Below the pieces are notes generated by a model. That model did no database searches, had not been told where the DNA came from, and saw nothing but the letters and a program-made list of their open reading frames with translations. DNA of 64,000 nt, from the NCBI GenBank assembly GCA_030144725.1, contig JASKMD010000030.1, forward strand, positions 2,493,545 through 2,557,544. The letters run 5' to 3'. The stretch comes from Haematococcus lacustris (taxonomy: Eukaryota; Chlorophyta; Chlorophyceae; Chlamydomonadales; Haematococcaceae). Positions 23,897-36,769 of this stretch are shown piece after piece. Position 1 is the first letter of the stretch. The number at the start of each line of letters is the position of its first letter. Both the position numbers and the translations under genes were made by a program.

Positions 23897-26800
23897 ATGT
23901 CCGATATCTTGAAGTCCTGGCTGAACGAGGAGCTGGGTCTTACCGTGGAGAATGTGGAGCGGGTCGGTGCATTTATCTCGTACCGACTGCAACATTTCTG
24001 GTCGGCTCAAAATGCAGAAATGGTCCTGCCTTGCAGGATTTTGCGTCGGGCTACTTATGGGCCCTGCTTTTTCAAAGGTTTGGCATGCAGCCCTCCGTGG
24101 ACAAGTTTGAGGACAGGCGGATGCCCGACGCAATGGTGAACAACTACACCCGACTCCAGGTGCCGTGTTGCTGTCCCTAGTGAAGTGTGTGTGGCTGCAT
24201 GTATGTATGTATTCTCCAGGCTCCCCCCACCCCCTTGGTGCCTGTGTGCAGCCTGTCTTCAAGCGCCTAAACATCCAGTTCGACAGCAGAACTGCCAATG
24301 CTCTCATGCGTGAGGAGCCAGGGGTGGCCCTACGTTTGCTGTACTCTATCAAACAGAACCTCAGCCAAGTCAAGAAGGACGTGGAGGTATGTCACAGGAG
24401 GCATTGCTGGCAACACAGCGGTGCTGCTGCGTGCTACAGCTCATGCATGTGACGTCGTCACCCATTGCAGAAGTTCAAACACAGTGGGCGGCTTGGCAGG
24501 GAGTTGGGGGCATCGCAAGAGCCCAACAGCACACTGTTGGAGGCTTTGCAGTTCAACACCGATAAGCAGGCGTACACACAAGGATCCCACAGGTGACTGT
24601 GTACAGCCTCAAGAGGCCTGCTGCCTGCCCCAGTGAGCCCGAGACCTTGTGTTGTACGGACAGCTGTCAGGCTTGTCAATGGCTGTCTGTAGAGTAGTGC
24701 TGGCGGCCTGTCCTGCTGGCGGCCATGTGCAACAGCGGCAGCTCGCAGCTGCACAGCTCCGCAGTTGTTACCTACCATCCATCATCCATCAGTCCATCAT
24801 CCATCATCCATCTACCATTCATCATCCATCAGTGCCCGGCATTGTGGGTGCAGGTTCTTTGAGGAGAGCATGCGCAGCAAAATGCCAGACACCACAAACC
24901 ACCTCATGGCAGCCATGCACCTGCGCCGCTTCTCTGAGCGCCAATATCGCCAGGACAGTGCGGCTGCTGCAGCCCTGGATGCTGAGCGGGATGCTGCTGC
25001 AGCCAAGCAGGAGGCATTCCGCACCTCCCTGAAGCAGAAAATGTCCAGCACCCGCAGCAGCAAGGCTGTACAGCTGGAGCGCGACGACGACGTGCACCGC
25101 AGCCTCATGCGGCGCAAGGTGGAGGCAGAGCGCGAGGAGCTACGGGTGGAGCTGGCGCTGGCAGAGGCCTCCCGACGACGGAAGCTGGAGGGACAGCAAC
25201 TGGCCGGCGCGGATGTCAACACCGGCATCGACGCATTTGAGATCAATATGAAGCGCCTGCTGAAAGGTGGGTTGTGGGAGGCGAGCAGTGTGTGCACAAA
25301 GGCACCACGCCTTGCCTTGCCTTGCCCCTTGTACATCGCTGCCACTAGTGGCTCTGGCTATATCCATCCAGCCGGCATGCCTTTGTCCAGCATTGCCACC
25401 AAAGGTCTGATGCCCCCTCCCTTGATGAGCGTGGTGTGGCATGGCGTGACCAGGTGACGGTGATGGCGAGGGCGACCTGCAGCCAGCCACCACCCACACG
25501 CCCTTGGAGCACCAGGCCAAGCTGCGGGCTATGGCCACCAGCACCGCCAAGCTGCTGGAGGAGACGGCTGGGTACCTGGCAGGGGTGCGGGCGCAGCGCC
25601 TGGACGACATGAGCACTAAAAAAGAGCGGGAGGCTCGGCGGCGTCGCATGCTGGTGGAACAGCAGGCTGCAGCGGTGGAGGCAGAGCGCAAGGCAGAGGC
25701 GGAGGCACTGCTGCAAGCGCTGGCCCGGCAGAGTGCCGAGGAGCAGAGACTGGCTGAGCGGCTGCAGCAGCTGGCACAAGAGGACGAGGTGCGGGGCTTG
25801 GCCTAGGGGCAGAAGCAGGGAAGTGCAGGGGCAGGAGCAGGAGCAGGGGGTTGCACAGCAGTATGCAAGAACTTGGGCAGGGATTGGGAGCCTGGCATTT
25901 GCCAGATCTCCTTGGCATGCCTCACTCTGTTGGGAAGCTGCCTCCTGCACAGCCGTGAGTAGCTGGCTCAGCACTGTGAGTGACATTGTGAGTCATGACA
26001 GGCGGCAGTAGCTGCATTGGTCACACCCTTGATGACTACGCACCTCACACTGATGGCACATTCCGTTCCCTGACGACTGAGCTACTCATTTACAAACAAC
26101 AGCTTAAATGCTTGTCAGGCTGACAGCCTGCTTGGCTACTAGGCACCATGGCTACTAGGCTCCTCCACCACCACCTTGCCTTCCCTCACCACCATGGCCC
26201 CCCACCCACACTGCCTGCAGCTTGTGCTGCTTGTTCATGGTGCAAGCACTGCTTAAACCCCTTGCCTGCCCGCCTAGCTCAGCACGCAACGCTCTAGCCC
26301 GATGCATCCCTTGGTGCAGGTGATGCGTGAGAACCGCCTGCTGCGCGAGCAGCAATATGCGGAGCGCCGCGCACAGGACTGGAGCGACACCCTCCGCCGC
26401 GAGCTGGAGCTGCACCGCTCCCAACGCACGCAGTACGAGGCGCAGGCTGCCGCAGAGATGGTGGCCTGGCGCCAGGCGCAGCAGGAGCGGGCTGCAGCCA
26501 AGGCTGCCAAGCATGCGCGCATGGCTGAAGGCATGGCGTGGCAGCTAGTCCAGCTTGCGGAGCGGTGCATTGAGTTCCGGCGCATCACTGGGGAGCTGGT
26601 GCCCCGCAGCGAGTGGCGGCGCTGGGTGGCCATGTTCCTGGCGTCAGATGAGCAGCTGGGTGAACCTGTGGTCAAGGAGCAGGTGAGGCCTTGTACGCAG
26701 AGGCACTAGGCATAGTCAGGCAGGTGCAGCCTGTGCAGCCTGTTGACACCAGGTTGGCTGCAGCCAGGGATGGTCTAGTGCTGTGGGGCAGCTGATCTGA

Positions 26801-29800
26801 ACAGCTGCTATTGCAGGCTTGTGGTGGTGGGAGAAATGGATGAACATCACATGGCAGGACGAATGTGTGAATCAGCAGGGTGGTGGGGTGACAGAAGCTA
26901 TGGGTGGGTGATGATGGGTTTGATGGCAATGGCAATGATGATGGTGGTGGTGGTACTTGTTCATGCTGCGTGACTGTGTGTGTACAGGCCGGGTCAGCTG
27001 CGGACCTAGCTCTTGCCACAGCCGCCGTAGCTGACTGGCTAGACTGTGTGGGCGAGTGGCAGCGCGAGGAGGGCGAGGGCGGGCCCATCGGCCACAATGC
27101 CCGCCTCGCTGCCATTGTGGCAGAACTCGACCAGCTGGCCGCCACCCCACCAGAGCCCTTGCTGCTGCCCAACCTGGCCGACCTGCCTCTGAAGCTGGCA
27201 GTGGTGGGCGCGCCCTTCAGCGGCAAGACCACCGTGGCCCAGGAGCTGAGCAAGCGCTTCAAGCTGCAGGTGCTGGAGCCTGAGGCAATGGTGGCCGAGG
27301 CGATGGCTGCCGCGGACAAGTGGGCAGCAGTCGGCGGCAGCAGTGCTGCCACGCCCGGCCCTCCACCTCCGGCCGACTCACCCAGCCCCACCAGCCGCAG
27401 CTCCAGCCCCAGCAAAGTCCCATCTGCCGCGGTCGCCGCCTCCCAGCCAGCAGACCAGCTCAGCACCAGGGTGTCAGAGACAGGGCCTGAGGCTGCTGCT
27501 GCTGCTGCTGGCCCACCCCTGAAGGTGCTGCTGGGTCAGGAGCTGCAGGCGGCTCTGTCTGCCGGGCAGGAGGTGCCTGACGCCCTGCTGGTTCGGCTCA
27601 TGGTGCTGGGCATGGAGGAGGCACGCTGCTGGCAGCCCCCCAAGCCTGTCGAGCTGGACCCCAAAACAGGCAAACCCAAGCCCCCGTCCAAGGCAGCTGC
27701 ACCGCCCAAGCCTGGCAGCCCGGCAGCCCTGGCAGCCGCAGCTGCAGCGGAGGAGGAAGCCAAGCCCGCACAGGGCTTTGTGTTGGACGGCTTCCCCCGC
27801 ACGGCCGCCCAGGCAGCCATGCTCGAGCAGGCGCTCACAGGGCTGGACCTTGCGGCAGAGCAGGCCCTGGTGGACAGGGCCAGCAAGGTGGCGCCCCCTC
27901 CCGCAGAGGCCCTACCTCAGCTCTCCCGGTCCCTGGTCAGCGGTCTGGACGCAGTCCTGGTGCTCGGCCTCACTGACCCAGGCCTGGTGCTGAAGAGGGC
28001 ACTAGGAAGGAGGCTGGACCCTGCCACGGGCAAGCTGTACCATTTGGAGTTTGCGCCTCCCCCAGTCAATGACCCTGGGCTGGCGGCCCGGCTGCAGCAT
28101 GTTGCTGACCCCAGCAACGAGGCCACGCAGGTGCAGCAGCGCCTGGCTGCTTGGACAGAGGTGGCCCAGCCCCTGAGTTCCTGGCACTGCAAGTTCAGCC
28201 GGCTGGTGCGGCCTATCAGCAGCGAGACGCTCACCGCTGTCCCGGCTCCGCCACCCACCCCCAGCACGCCAGCCTCCCCTGACCCGAGTGCCCCTCCTAC
28301 CCTGGCAGCGGCTCCAGGCACTCCCATGGACAGCGCACCCGGCCCCCTGCCACCACCTGGGCGCCAGCTGCTGGCCTCGAATGTCGCCCTCGCAGCCGTA
28401 CTGGAGAGTGCAGTGGGGGCAGCAGAGGGCGTGCTCAGGGCCAAGGCTGGTGGGTGTGGACTCTGCGCCTGTCTTGACTGTTACCTACCAACGCTTCAAG
28501 GGAAGCACACGCATGGCTGGCTGACCCTCCTCCTCGGCTGGTGGTTGCTGCCTGCAGCGGTGGGGTCGTGTCGGGCCGCTGCGGAGGCTGCTCAGAAAGC
28601 ACGCGCGGCGGCGGAGAAGGCCCAGGAGTTTGCTGAGTTGGCAAGGGGCCACGCTGAGGGTGCGGCTAGGGAGCTTCTGGTGGCCAAGAAGGCGGAGATC
28701 CAGGCGCAGGCACTGCTGGATGGCACGGATGCAGGTGATAGCTGCCAGGACATCCATGCACGGTGCATGGCACGCTGAGTACAGGCCATAGTCTGGAGGA
28801 GGGCAATGCATTTGCCAACTGGGCAGGTCATTGGTGCTCCCCTACCCCTATCTTGAGCCCATTGCTATGCCTGACCAATACCATCATCCTTCAATAGACT
28901 CTGGACGGCAGAGTGAACAACAAACCTCTGCCATGGCTAGAAGACCTGCAGTGCTGTCGCTCATATCTATGCCGCTCAACATGCTACTGCCTTGTTGTTG
29001 CCTGTATGCTCTCCCTAGATGTCAAGGGCAAGGCTGCTACGACGAAGAAGGACAAGAAGGGCGAGCTGCCTCCCGACCCGGCAGCTGTGGAGGTGCTGAA
29101 GGCGCAGGCAGCCGCAAAGTGCGCCGAGCAGCTGAAGGTGTGCCGGGGAGCGGCATCCGATGCTGCAAAGTACGCAGAACGGGCAAACACCGCGGCCAGC
29201 ACAGCTGCAGATGCCGTGAACAAGGCGAAGTTGTCTCTGGGCGACGCCGAGGTTTCCGCAACGGCGGAGGTGGAGGCCAAGGCTGCGGCCAACGAGGCCG
29301 AGCAGGCGCGTGCCGCGGCCGAGGTTGCAGCTCAGAAGGCGCAGACAGCCCTGACAGCTGCCGAGCAAGCCGTGAAGGAGGCGGACAAGTTCGCGTCAGC
29401 GGAAATGGTGGAGCCAACTGCGGAGGTCGAGCTCATGGCCCCTGATGACCAGCAGCCTGCAGGGTCAGACAACAGCATAGAGGCGGCTGATCAAAAACCG
29501 CCTCCCTGCGCAGTTGTCCCCGTGACCATTGCCAAAGCCTTGCTGGAGGTGAGGGGTTTGTGATGGAGCATAGCCTTGAAGCTGACACTTGTGCGTCAGC
29601 CAAGAGGTTGAGAACCATATGTTCCCTGAACTAACCCTTCATGCCTGCCACATGACACAGCGTGACCTAGATAGCCTTGGCTCTGCGGCTCGTGTTTCTG
29701 TTCGCCTTGCTCATAACATACTGGCATACTGACATAGCACACAGGCTGGGCCGACTTTGCTATTCACGCAGGAGTGGCAGACGGTGGAGTCGCGCTACCT

Positions 29801-32800
29801 GGATGGCCTGACTCACAGCTTTGCCAACCTGGCCACTCGTCATGACCTGGCAGTGGCCCACTTTGACAGGGTGCAGGAGCAGTTCAAGCAGCTGCTGGTG
29901 CGCCCCGACACGCGGGTGGCGCTGCTGACCCAGTTCCAAAAGGTAGGCATCCCTCCCACTCCCCTCATGGCGACCACCACATGCCCACCCGAGGTCTGCT
30001 GGCAGGGCGGATGGCACAGGCAAGCATTGGCCCCTATGTAAGCGGTGGACCCCAGGAGTCTGTTGAGGTCGAGGGCTCGCAGCTCCCAGTGCAGGGCTCC
30101 CAGGTGCCCCAAGAGCCAGGCCACTGCCAAGGTGCCGGCAGCATGGCTTGATGTCTGCGCTGCCTCCAACAGTGGCATCCACTGCATACCAGGCCTGCTT
30201 TGCTGTTCTTGTCGTGTACCTGGAGACACACATGAAGTAGGCGGGCTGCTCCCAGGCCTGGCCAGGGCTCAGCAACAGCTCAGCTTGTCAGCGCCAAAGC
30301 TCAGCAGCCTGGACACCTGCTCTGCCCTCACCCTCTAGAAGGGTGCATCGCAGCTTGTCATGCTTTGTGACCTGTCGCCTGCTGCTTATCAGGGGTCCAG
30401 AAGCCTGCTTTGCGCCCAGAAGCTCGCCGCACAGGCTGCACCACAAGCCACCATTGCCATCTCGTGTGCAGGACTTCAATGCCGTGGACGTAGATGCGCG
30501 GTCCACCCGTGCTGCGCAAGCTGAGCTGCTGCTGCGCTGTGACGAGCTGCGTGATGGGCTGTGGGCGCTGTGCGACAAGAAGATGGAAGACGCTGAGGCG
30601 GAGCGCAGCCGCATTGCCGCAGACTCATTCGTCTCTGACCACACGCAGCTGCTGGCCCAATTCTACACCAGCCTCGCGCAGTTGGAGCTGGACCGTTTCT
30701 ACGCCTCCCTCACCTTCGCCAAGGGATACTCCTCCGTGAAGTACGGCGTGCTGACGGACTTGGACGCCCCGCCTGCTGCCTTGGACCTGTCCAGCAGCCC
30801 CCCGGACCTGAAGCAAGGCAGTGTGCCCCACGAGGTGAAGGACCGGCTGGATGAAAAGAGCAAGACCGTGATGGCCTTCCCCTCAGAGGTGCTGCAGCTC
30901 GTGCCCAAAGCCGGACCCCTGGCTCAGGCCCTGAAGGTGGCACTGGCCTCGGCCCAGCTCGCCCTCGCTGCCTGCATCCCTGGAATGGAAGTGGCAGACG
31001 GGAAGAAGGGCGGTGCCAAGAAAGACGCCAAGGCAGCAGGGGCCGCCGCTGTGCCCTCTGCTGCTGCTGCACCCGCCACCACCAAGGGGTTGAAGGGCGC
31101 AGTAGGAAAGGGGTCAGAGGATGCGGAGGTGCCACCAGAAGTGGCCGAGGCAATGGCCGCTGAGGTGGCAGCTGTGGCAGTGCGCGAGGGCCAGGTGTTG
31201 GAGGCTCGCATCAGGCTACTGGCCCAGCGTGCCGTGTCCTCCCTGGATGGGCTGCACGCCTTGAACACCCGGCTGCTGGACACACTGGGCACCTGGGTCA
31301 CCCACCGCTTCCAGGCTGAGTGCAGCGCAGTCGCTGCGGTGCACAGCGTGGCATCTGCCGCCGCTGTGGCTGGCCAACCCCTGGCGGCTGACCTGCGCCT
31401 AGAAGACGGCACCCTGGCCGTGCTGGACGCCACCAAACTGGTCATTGACCCACACCCTGGCTTCCCCACCGCCAAGCCCCAGGAGCGGGCCCCTCCTTCC
31501 CACATCCCCTCAGTGGCGCAGCTGGTCCAGCTAGTGGACAGGCTGGTGCAGGCTGCCCCGCAAGGACTGCTGAAGCTTGGGGAGCTGGCAGAGCTGCTGC
31601 TCCGGGCTGCAGGAGATGGCGCGCTGCCTGAGCGCTGGCGTGAGGCCAGCCCCCCCGCACTGCTGGGGGCGGTGGAGCAGCTGGACCCCACCTTTAGCGG
31701 CTATGCTGACTGGCGGGAGATGGTGGTGTGCTTGGTGGCTGCCACCTTTCCCACGCTCATGCAGGCCAGCTGCACAGATGTGGCGGATGCTTGCGAGGTG
31801 GGGGCTAGGAGGGTTGGGCAGAGCAGGGGCCATGGGGATGGCAATGGTAGGGTGCGTGGCCATGGTGTTGGGGGTGTGACCCTGGCATTTGATGGTGTGG
31901 GGCCTCCCCAGAAGCACCCATTGAAATACAACAATGCACTGACCCTGGCTTAGGTTGCCGGTGTATTCAATGTGCTCGCTGCATGCAGTCTGACAGCAGC
32001 TGTGCCTGGCAGCAGCCTGACTATGTCAATGCCACAGGGCCTGACCGCTAGGTACTGCTGACACATGCGTGGTGCTACCGGCCTGTCTAATGAGGGTCAC
32101 CATACTGCAATGTGTGGTTGATGTGGTTGGTGTCCTGCCCTGTAGCTGCTGCTCTCTCTGGACCAGGACGGGGACGGGCTGCTGAGTGAGCAGGAGTGGC
32201 TAGCCAGCGAGCTCTGGTTCCAGCGCGCTCCCTTCATCATAGGCAGCGAGCAGGACCTGGAAGCTGAGCATGCCTTGGACAGAGAGGCTGCACGCCAGCA
32301 GGAGTTTGACAGGTCAGGCACTGCTAAGCACAGGGTGGCACTGTTGCCATTGTCGACGGTGCTGTGGTATGAACATGCTGCAGAAAGAATATGCTATGAG
32401 GCTTGTGCACTTGTCACTGCATGGGCTGCCACAAATATGGTTGTGTGCGTTACTAGGTGCTCTAGTGTGGCGACATACAGCACCAGCCGTCCACCCTGCT
32501 TGAATGCTCTGCCTCCATCCATTATGCCTGAGTGCTCCGCCTCCGTCCATCCTGCTTGGCTGCTGCCCTCAGCTACCAGAACCTTGGTTCCACTCTTGCT
32601 TCTATCCTTGTGCTTTCTTGCTGGTGCTTTCTTGCAGGGCGGGAGAGCTGAAGAAGGTGTTGTGGGCAGCTTTCAACTCCCCGGCGCCGGACGGCGGCCC
32701 GGCTGGCGGCGCTCTGCGCGTTGACCTGCGTACCCTGCTCCTGTATCTCTGCGTTGACCGCGATCATTTTACTGGCATCAAGAAGGCGTTTAGCGTTGCC

Positions 32801-33103
32801 GCCAACTCTATCGCCAGCAATGCTCGTGTGGATGCGGAGCAGCTGATGAAGGTGGCGTACCCCATGGGCATCGTGGCTGGCGCGGACGTGCATCGCGTGC
32901 CCATGGACCAGCAGGCATTGACGGCCGTGGTCGAGACATTGCACAAGGCTCGCGGGGGCCTAGTAAACGCGCTCCCGGCCATCACCGCAGAGCAGCTCAT
33001 GTACAGCGCGAGTGGCGAGCAGGTCGTCAAACGCTTGTTGGGCCGTTACCAGTGGAAAGACTTCTATACGGCCACAAAGGCCGTCAGATATGGGCAGAAT
33101 TGA
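23897..33103 (+). CDS. CPC1: CPC1/SPEF2: ciliary central-pair projection protein with adenylate-kinase domain (1951 aa, 14 exons)
   Basis: Exons: 23897-23962, 24037-24159, 24252-24386, 24471-24592, 24854-25266, 25454-25788, 26320-26682, 26988-28449, 28558-28734, 29019-29548, 29772-29942, 30472-31797, 32146-32312, 32638-33103; all phases agree. Residues 1 to about 108 form the CH-like N-terminus typical of SPEF2 (MSDILKSWLNEELGL, DFASGYLW, EEPGVALRLLYSIKQNL). Long charged helices follow. The adenylate-kinase-like domain has a P-loop GAPFSGKTT (about 593) and the signature FVLDGFPRTAAQA (about 783). A Pro/Ala-rich region, more helices and an EF-hand (DQDGDGLLSEQEW, about 1747) complete it. In Chlamydomonas CPC1 (205 kDa) belongs to the C1b projection of the central pair and supports normal beat frequency; SPEF2 is the animal orthologue. 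The length fits. Introns carry a transposon tail and a simple repeat. Confidence 0.93.
24775..24832. repeat. (ATCC)-type simple repeat in a CPC1 intron
   Basis: Interrupted CATCCATCATCCATCAGTCC-like tetranucleotide repeat within the intron 24593-24853. Confidence 0.85.
26020..26145 (-). mobile_element. F2 tail fragment in a CPC1 intron
   Basis: The reverse complement matches the F2 tail: CAGGCTGTCAGCCTGACAAG, TTTAAGCTGTT, then GTAGTCATCAAGGGTG at the far end. It lies in the 531-bp intron 25789-26319 and does not touch an exon. No protein-coding part is present, so it is a solo tail. Confidence 0.65.
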
Positions 33104-33148
33104 GAAATGCTGGGAGGGGAGGCCGTACTTGCCATGAACAGTCAACCA

Positions 33149-33153
33149 TGTAA
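33149..33153 (+). terminator. Putative poly(A) signal TGTAA of CPC1
   Basis: TGTAA 46 bases after the TGA stop at 33101-33103. The F2 element begins about 65 bases further on. Confidence 0.5.
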
Positions 33154-33214
33154 ACCGGTCGGCCATGTGCCTTGGATCTGTCTCATGTACCCGCACATAA
33201 ACCACCGCCGCTGG

Positions 33215-34280
33215 ACCAGACTGGTAGTAGGTAGCTGGATGCCTGAATCCTATGCACTGTGGGGACAACACCATGTAATTTATATGTAATGGACCTCACT
33301 TCCGGCCCACTCCGGTTGCCGGCCCTCCGGTTGAACGGCGATTTGATGCACCTCCCAGCACGGCCACTCCGCTCCGATGGTGTTGCTTAGTCCCTGTGGT
33401 GTCCACGAAAAGGAACCGCAAGCGCGCCGTCTCCCCAGCACCCTCCGCAGCTGGTAAGCCGCGAAGCTTGAGGAAAGGCCCCGAAGCTAACTGACGACGC
33501 GGCGCAGTGTGCCCCACGCGACATTGCGACCTCGCGCATCAAGTCCTGCCGTGCGTGTGCTGTGCTTTCCCGTGTCTGCAGGTGCCAGTGGCAGAGGGCA
33601 GCAAGTCCAGGGGCAGGGGCAGGCTGCCAAGGTAGTGGTTGGCGAGCGTCGCCAGGTCATCAAGGCTGGCCTGCGTGGCCTTGTGAAGGCAGCACTGCCT
33701 GATCTCAGCCCAGCTCAAGTCGACGCCATTGTGGCTGAGATTAACAAGCGCATGACCATGGGCAGCAAGCAATGCTGCCTAACTGGCCCAGTGCAACGAC
33801 CCCAGGCCCCCTCATGGGGCAGGTGGCTGGACCGGGACACCAACCCCTGCCTGAACTTCCAGTGCATTGGGGAGAGCATGCAGCGCCCCCTGGAGCTGTG
33901 CAGCTGGACGGACCGGGAGTCTCTGGCCCCAATTGGCAAGGAGTACCAGCAGGGCTACAAGCGGGTCAATGACCGGCTGCCAAAGGTCAAGCAGCGGCTG
34001 CACCGGGCTGCGGAGTACCGCCGAGGCATTGATGGCCGGGCCTGCAACAATGCATAGGGCCTAGCATGTTTACACAGGCTGTCAGCCTTACAAAGCGTTA
34101 AGCTGTTAGTTTTGATGAGGTGCCCAGTGGCCAAAGGGGATTAGCCCCAGGAAAGAGTGCCACCGATATGGGATTTGCAGTCATCAAGGGTGTGACCGAG
34201 GATGCTACAACTTGATTGTAGCAGCTGAACGAGATTACCCACAGCCCAACATGTTGTTCCTTGCTGAATGAGTATTTTTG
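33215..34280 (+). mobile_element. F2 element with N- and C-terminal parts of its protein
   Basis: A 5' block shared with 19150-19395 is followed by an exon-like KRNRKRAVSPAPSA (basic, NLS-like). The next open segment reads GERRQVIKAGLRGLVKAALP .. VDAIVAEINKRM and then jumps to GRWLDRDTNPCLNFQCIGES, RPLELCSWTDRESLAPIGKE and a stop at 34055-34057. The tail runs from CATGTTTACACAGGCTGT to about 34280. The middle of the protein (RuvC-I-like and zinc-ribbon region) is missing, so this copy is a non-autonomous derivative. The W-L-D-R-D-x-N block is the F2 version of the RuvC-III-like motif. Function: transposon-encoded, possibly TnpB/Fanzor-like (inference). Confidence 0.65.
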
Positions 34281-34349
34281 GCCTGGTTTGCATGCATGGT
34301 CAGGTCACCACACTCATGTCGAGACATCCATGCAAGGTGTTGACTTGTG

Positions 34350-34700
34350 GGCAACCGGGTGTACCGTTGATGACTACAAACCCCAGCCCTGGTGGCATGT
34401 CTCCTCCTAAGACCACCGGGCTTCTCATCGAAAACAACAAATCAGCATGTTAGGCCCCATAGGTGGTTGCGGGCCCGGCCATCAATGCCTCGCCGGTTCT
34501 TTCTTTAATGGTCCAGCCACCTGCCCATGGGGGGCTAGGGGTGGGGCCACAGGATTTAAGGGATGCTGGGCAGGAGGAAGGTCTCGGGCAGGGACAGGGG
34601 CCTGGGAAAGGGGAGGGAGCTCTTGGATCAGATCATGCCACGCACGGGCTTGACATGCCGCTGGCTCCAGGCTGGGCACAGAGGGGGTAGTTGATGGAGC
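34350..34700 (-). mobile_element. F2 relic, inverted relative to its neighbour
   Basis: On the minus strand the block reads through a Pro/Cys-rich linker (PFPGPCPCPRPSSCP) to WAGGW, then a degenerate version of GIDGRARN, and the F2 tail start (GGTTTGTAGTCATCAACG at about 34363-34380). With 33215-34280 it forms a head-to-head pair separated by about 70 bp. Confidence 0.5.
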
Positions 34701-34789
34701 CAGGCATCTCATCTTTTGGAGTTTGCCATGTCTTTTGAGAACATAATGAGAACGTGCATGACTTCATGTTGAGCCCATGTGTACCTTTG

Positions 34790-35325
34790 TTTGTGCACCT
34801 TGCTTTGAAGTGCGTTACAGAACCCATCACCCCACCACTCAAGCGACCGCTCCTACCACCCTTTCCCCCATTTCTGCAGCCAGCCAGCTTGCTATCACTA
34901 CCTTTTGGCATCACCTACAAGATTTCACCCTAACCCATCCCAACCCTTCTGGCTGGAACCTCCCCCATCCACATCCCTTCATTTCTGCTCAAGACGGATC
35001 CCTCACTTTCCCGATTACCCCTCCTAGTCCCCCTGACTCATAACGTGTTTCACTCCCCTCTCCTTTCAAGCCCTCCTACCTCTAACCTTTTGTGTCCCTA
35101 GCTCCTCCGCTTCTCTGGCTCCTCCACTTCTCGAGGTCTCTCCCCCGCTCCCTTTAGCTCCCTTCCCCTTCCTTCTCTGAGTTCTCTCTCCCCATTAGGT
35201 AGTTCCCCTTCTCTTTCCCTTTTTCTCTGTTCTCTCCTTAGTATTTTACCTTTGGAGGTTGGCTTGTATCCACCCGAGCCCTTCCTCCTTAGTGTAACAA
35301 CTACTACTACCCCTAGAGGGGGAGG
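34790..35325. other. Pyrimidine-rich, compositionally distinct tract
   Basis: More than 500 bp on the + strand consist mostly of C and T (CTCCTCCGCTTCTCTGGCTC-like runs), unlike the GC-rich, purine-balanced surroundings. The minus strand gives a Lys/Arg/Glu-rich open frame (35098-35376), which I treat as a by-product of base composition. It lies next to F2 relics and may be a UTR or spacer of another mobile element. Confidence 0.5.
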
Positions 35326-36160
35326 GCGGCCAAGAAGCCTAACGGCTGACGGCTTAAGCGGTGTAAGCCACATCATTCATTCATCTTTTGGAGTGCATTG
35401 GCACGAGCTCCTTTACAGTTCAGTCAGAGTTTGCTGTTACTAACCATACTAATTATGGTAAGGTGCACGCCTTCGTTTCTGAGCTCCTGTGCACCTTTGT
35501 TTATGCCTATTGTCTATGTGTGTTGCAGAGAATACAGTCATTAACAGCATCATCAAGTGTTGTACATTCAAGACCGATCACAGATAGGTACTACATGGTC
35601 AATATGCATGACTGTACCCCCCATGGCGCCACGCTGCCGCAAACCTCAATTACATACTTTATTTGCATGGTGGTCCGACCATGCAACATGAGGGTGGCGG
35701 CGCAATCTCACTAGTACCATGTGGCATCAATACACATGCTTGAGGGTCAGCTTTTGCGACTTGCGTTGTTGCGTGCTGCTGATCCGCACATCCACTTTCT
35801 CGGCCCGCGCCACAGCCTGCACCCACAAACAGCACAACTACCTTTAGCAACATGGAACATGGTGATGTCTGTGGATAATCTCTCTCAGTTCAACAGTAAG
35901 TTCATCAGACGCACCCTTGATGACTACAAAAACCCACACCGGTGGCACATTCCCATTCCCTGACCACTGCGCGCCCCATCACTACTAACAGCCTAAGGCT
36001 TGTAAGACTAACAGTATCTCAACACCTGCCCGTCATGGGGTGGCATCAATGCTGGGTGGGTCGTAGATTAAGGCTGGCATGGTGGCACTGGTCTTCAATG
36101 CAGCATAAACACACACCTTGCCTGCTGCCAGCCACAAGCAGTACCTCTTAGTCTGCGCCG
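35326..36160. other. Gene-free stretch with one F2 tail
   Basis: No coding exon was recognised. At about 35900-36030 the minus strand matches the F2 tail (GTAGTCATCAAGGGTGCG, CTGTTAGTCTTACAAGCC). The rest shows no feature I can name. Confidence 0.45.
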
Positions 36161-36410
36161 TCACGCCTGACAGCTTACAATCAGTGCAAGTTTGTCACGC
36201 CAACTCTACATCATAGCCCTCTGGGTCAGGCAATAGTGTAGGTGGTAGGCGACCATGCCCATGTGTATGCATGTATATGCCATGTGCATGGGAACTCCTC
36301 ACAGACAAGAACCATGCTTTGTAACGGTCCACACTTAGTGTTCCACGGCAATGAAGGCTCTAGGTTGAGGGCCAAGGTGCTGAGGACTGCTGGTCTCACC
36401 TTGGCTAGCT
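36160..36410 (+). mobile_element. F1 solo tail
   Basis: Matches the F1 tail at 59820-60045 and 62455-62675: GCCAACTCTACATCATAGCC, GGTGGTAGGCGACCATGCCC, CACACTTAGTGTTCCACGGC, ending TTGAGGGCCAAGGT. There is no coding part. Confidence 0.75.
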
Positions 36411-36769
36411 TGACCACCTTGCGCTTCTTTTGATTGGTGGTCCGATCACCTCTTTTCAAGCTGCACATTCAGCACAACACCCATCATGTGGCGATCCCTG
36501 GCATACATTGCAACAGCATCTGCACCAGGTGACTACAAATATATGTGTGCGTGTGATGAGGTGTGACAAAATCAGGACCAAGTGTGGCCTCACCTGTGCC
36601 GTACCACTCCCAGCCCTGGAACACTGGAGGTGGCTCCAGCCCCTGATTTCTTCTTTTTTTTGTCGCCCGGCTTGCTGCCGTCCTCAATGTCCATGCCTTG
36701 AGCTGCAGCCACAGCGGCAGCTCTCCGTTCACAGCAGCATGTGCGCAACTGGGTGGCCAATGCTGGGGT

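Noticed and set aside
35098..35376. Lys/Arg/Glu-rich open frame on the minus strand
   Set aside because: The composition follows from the pyrimidine-rich tract. No conserved motif or splice context was found.
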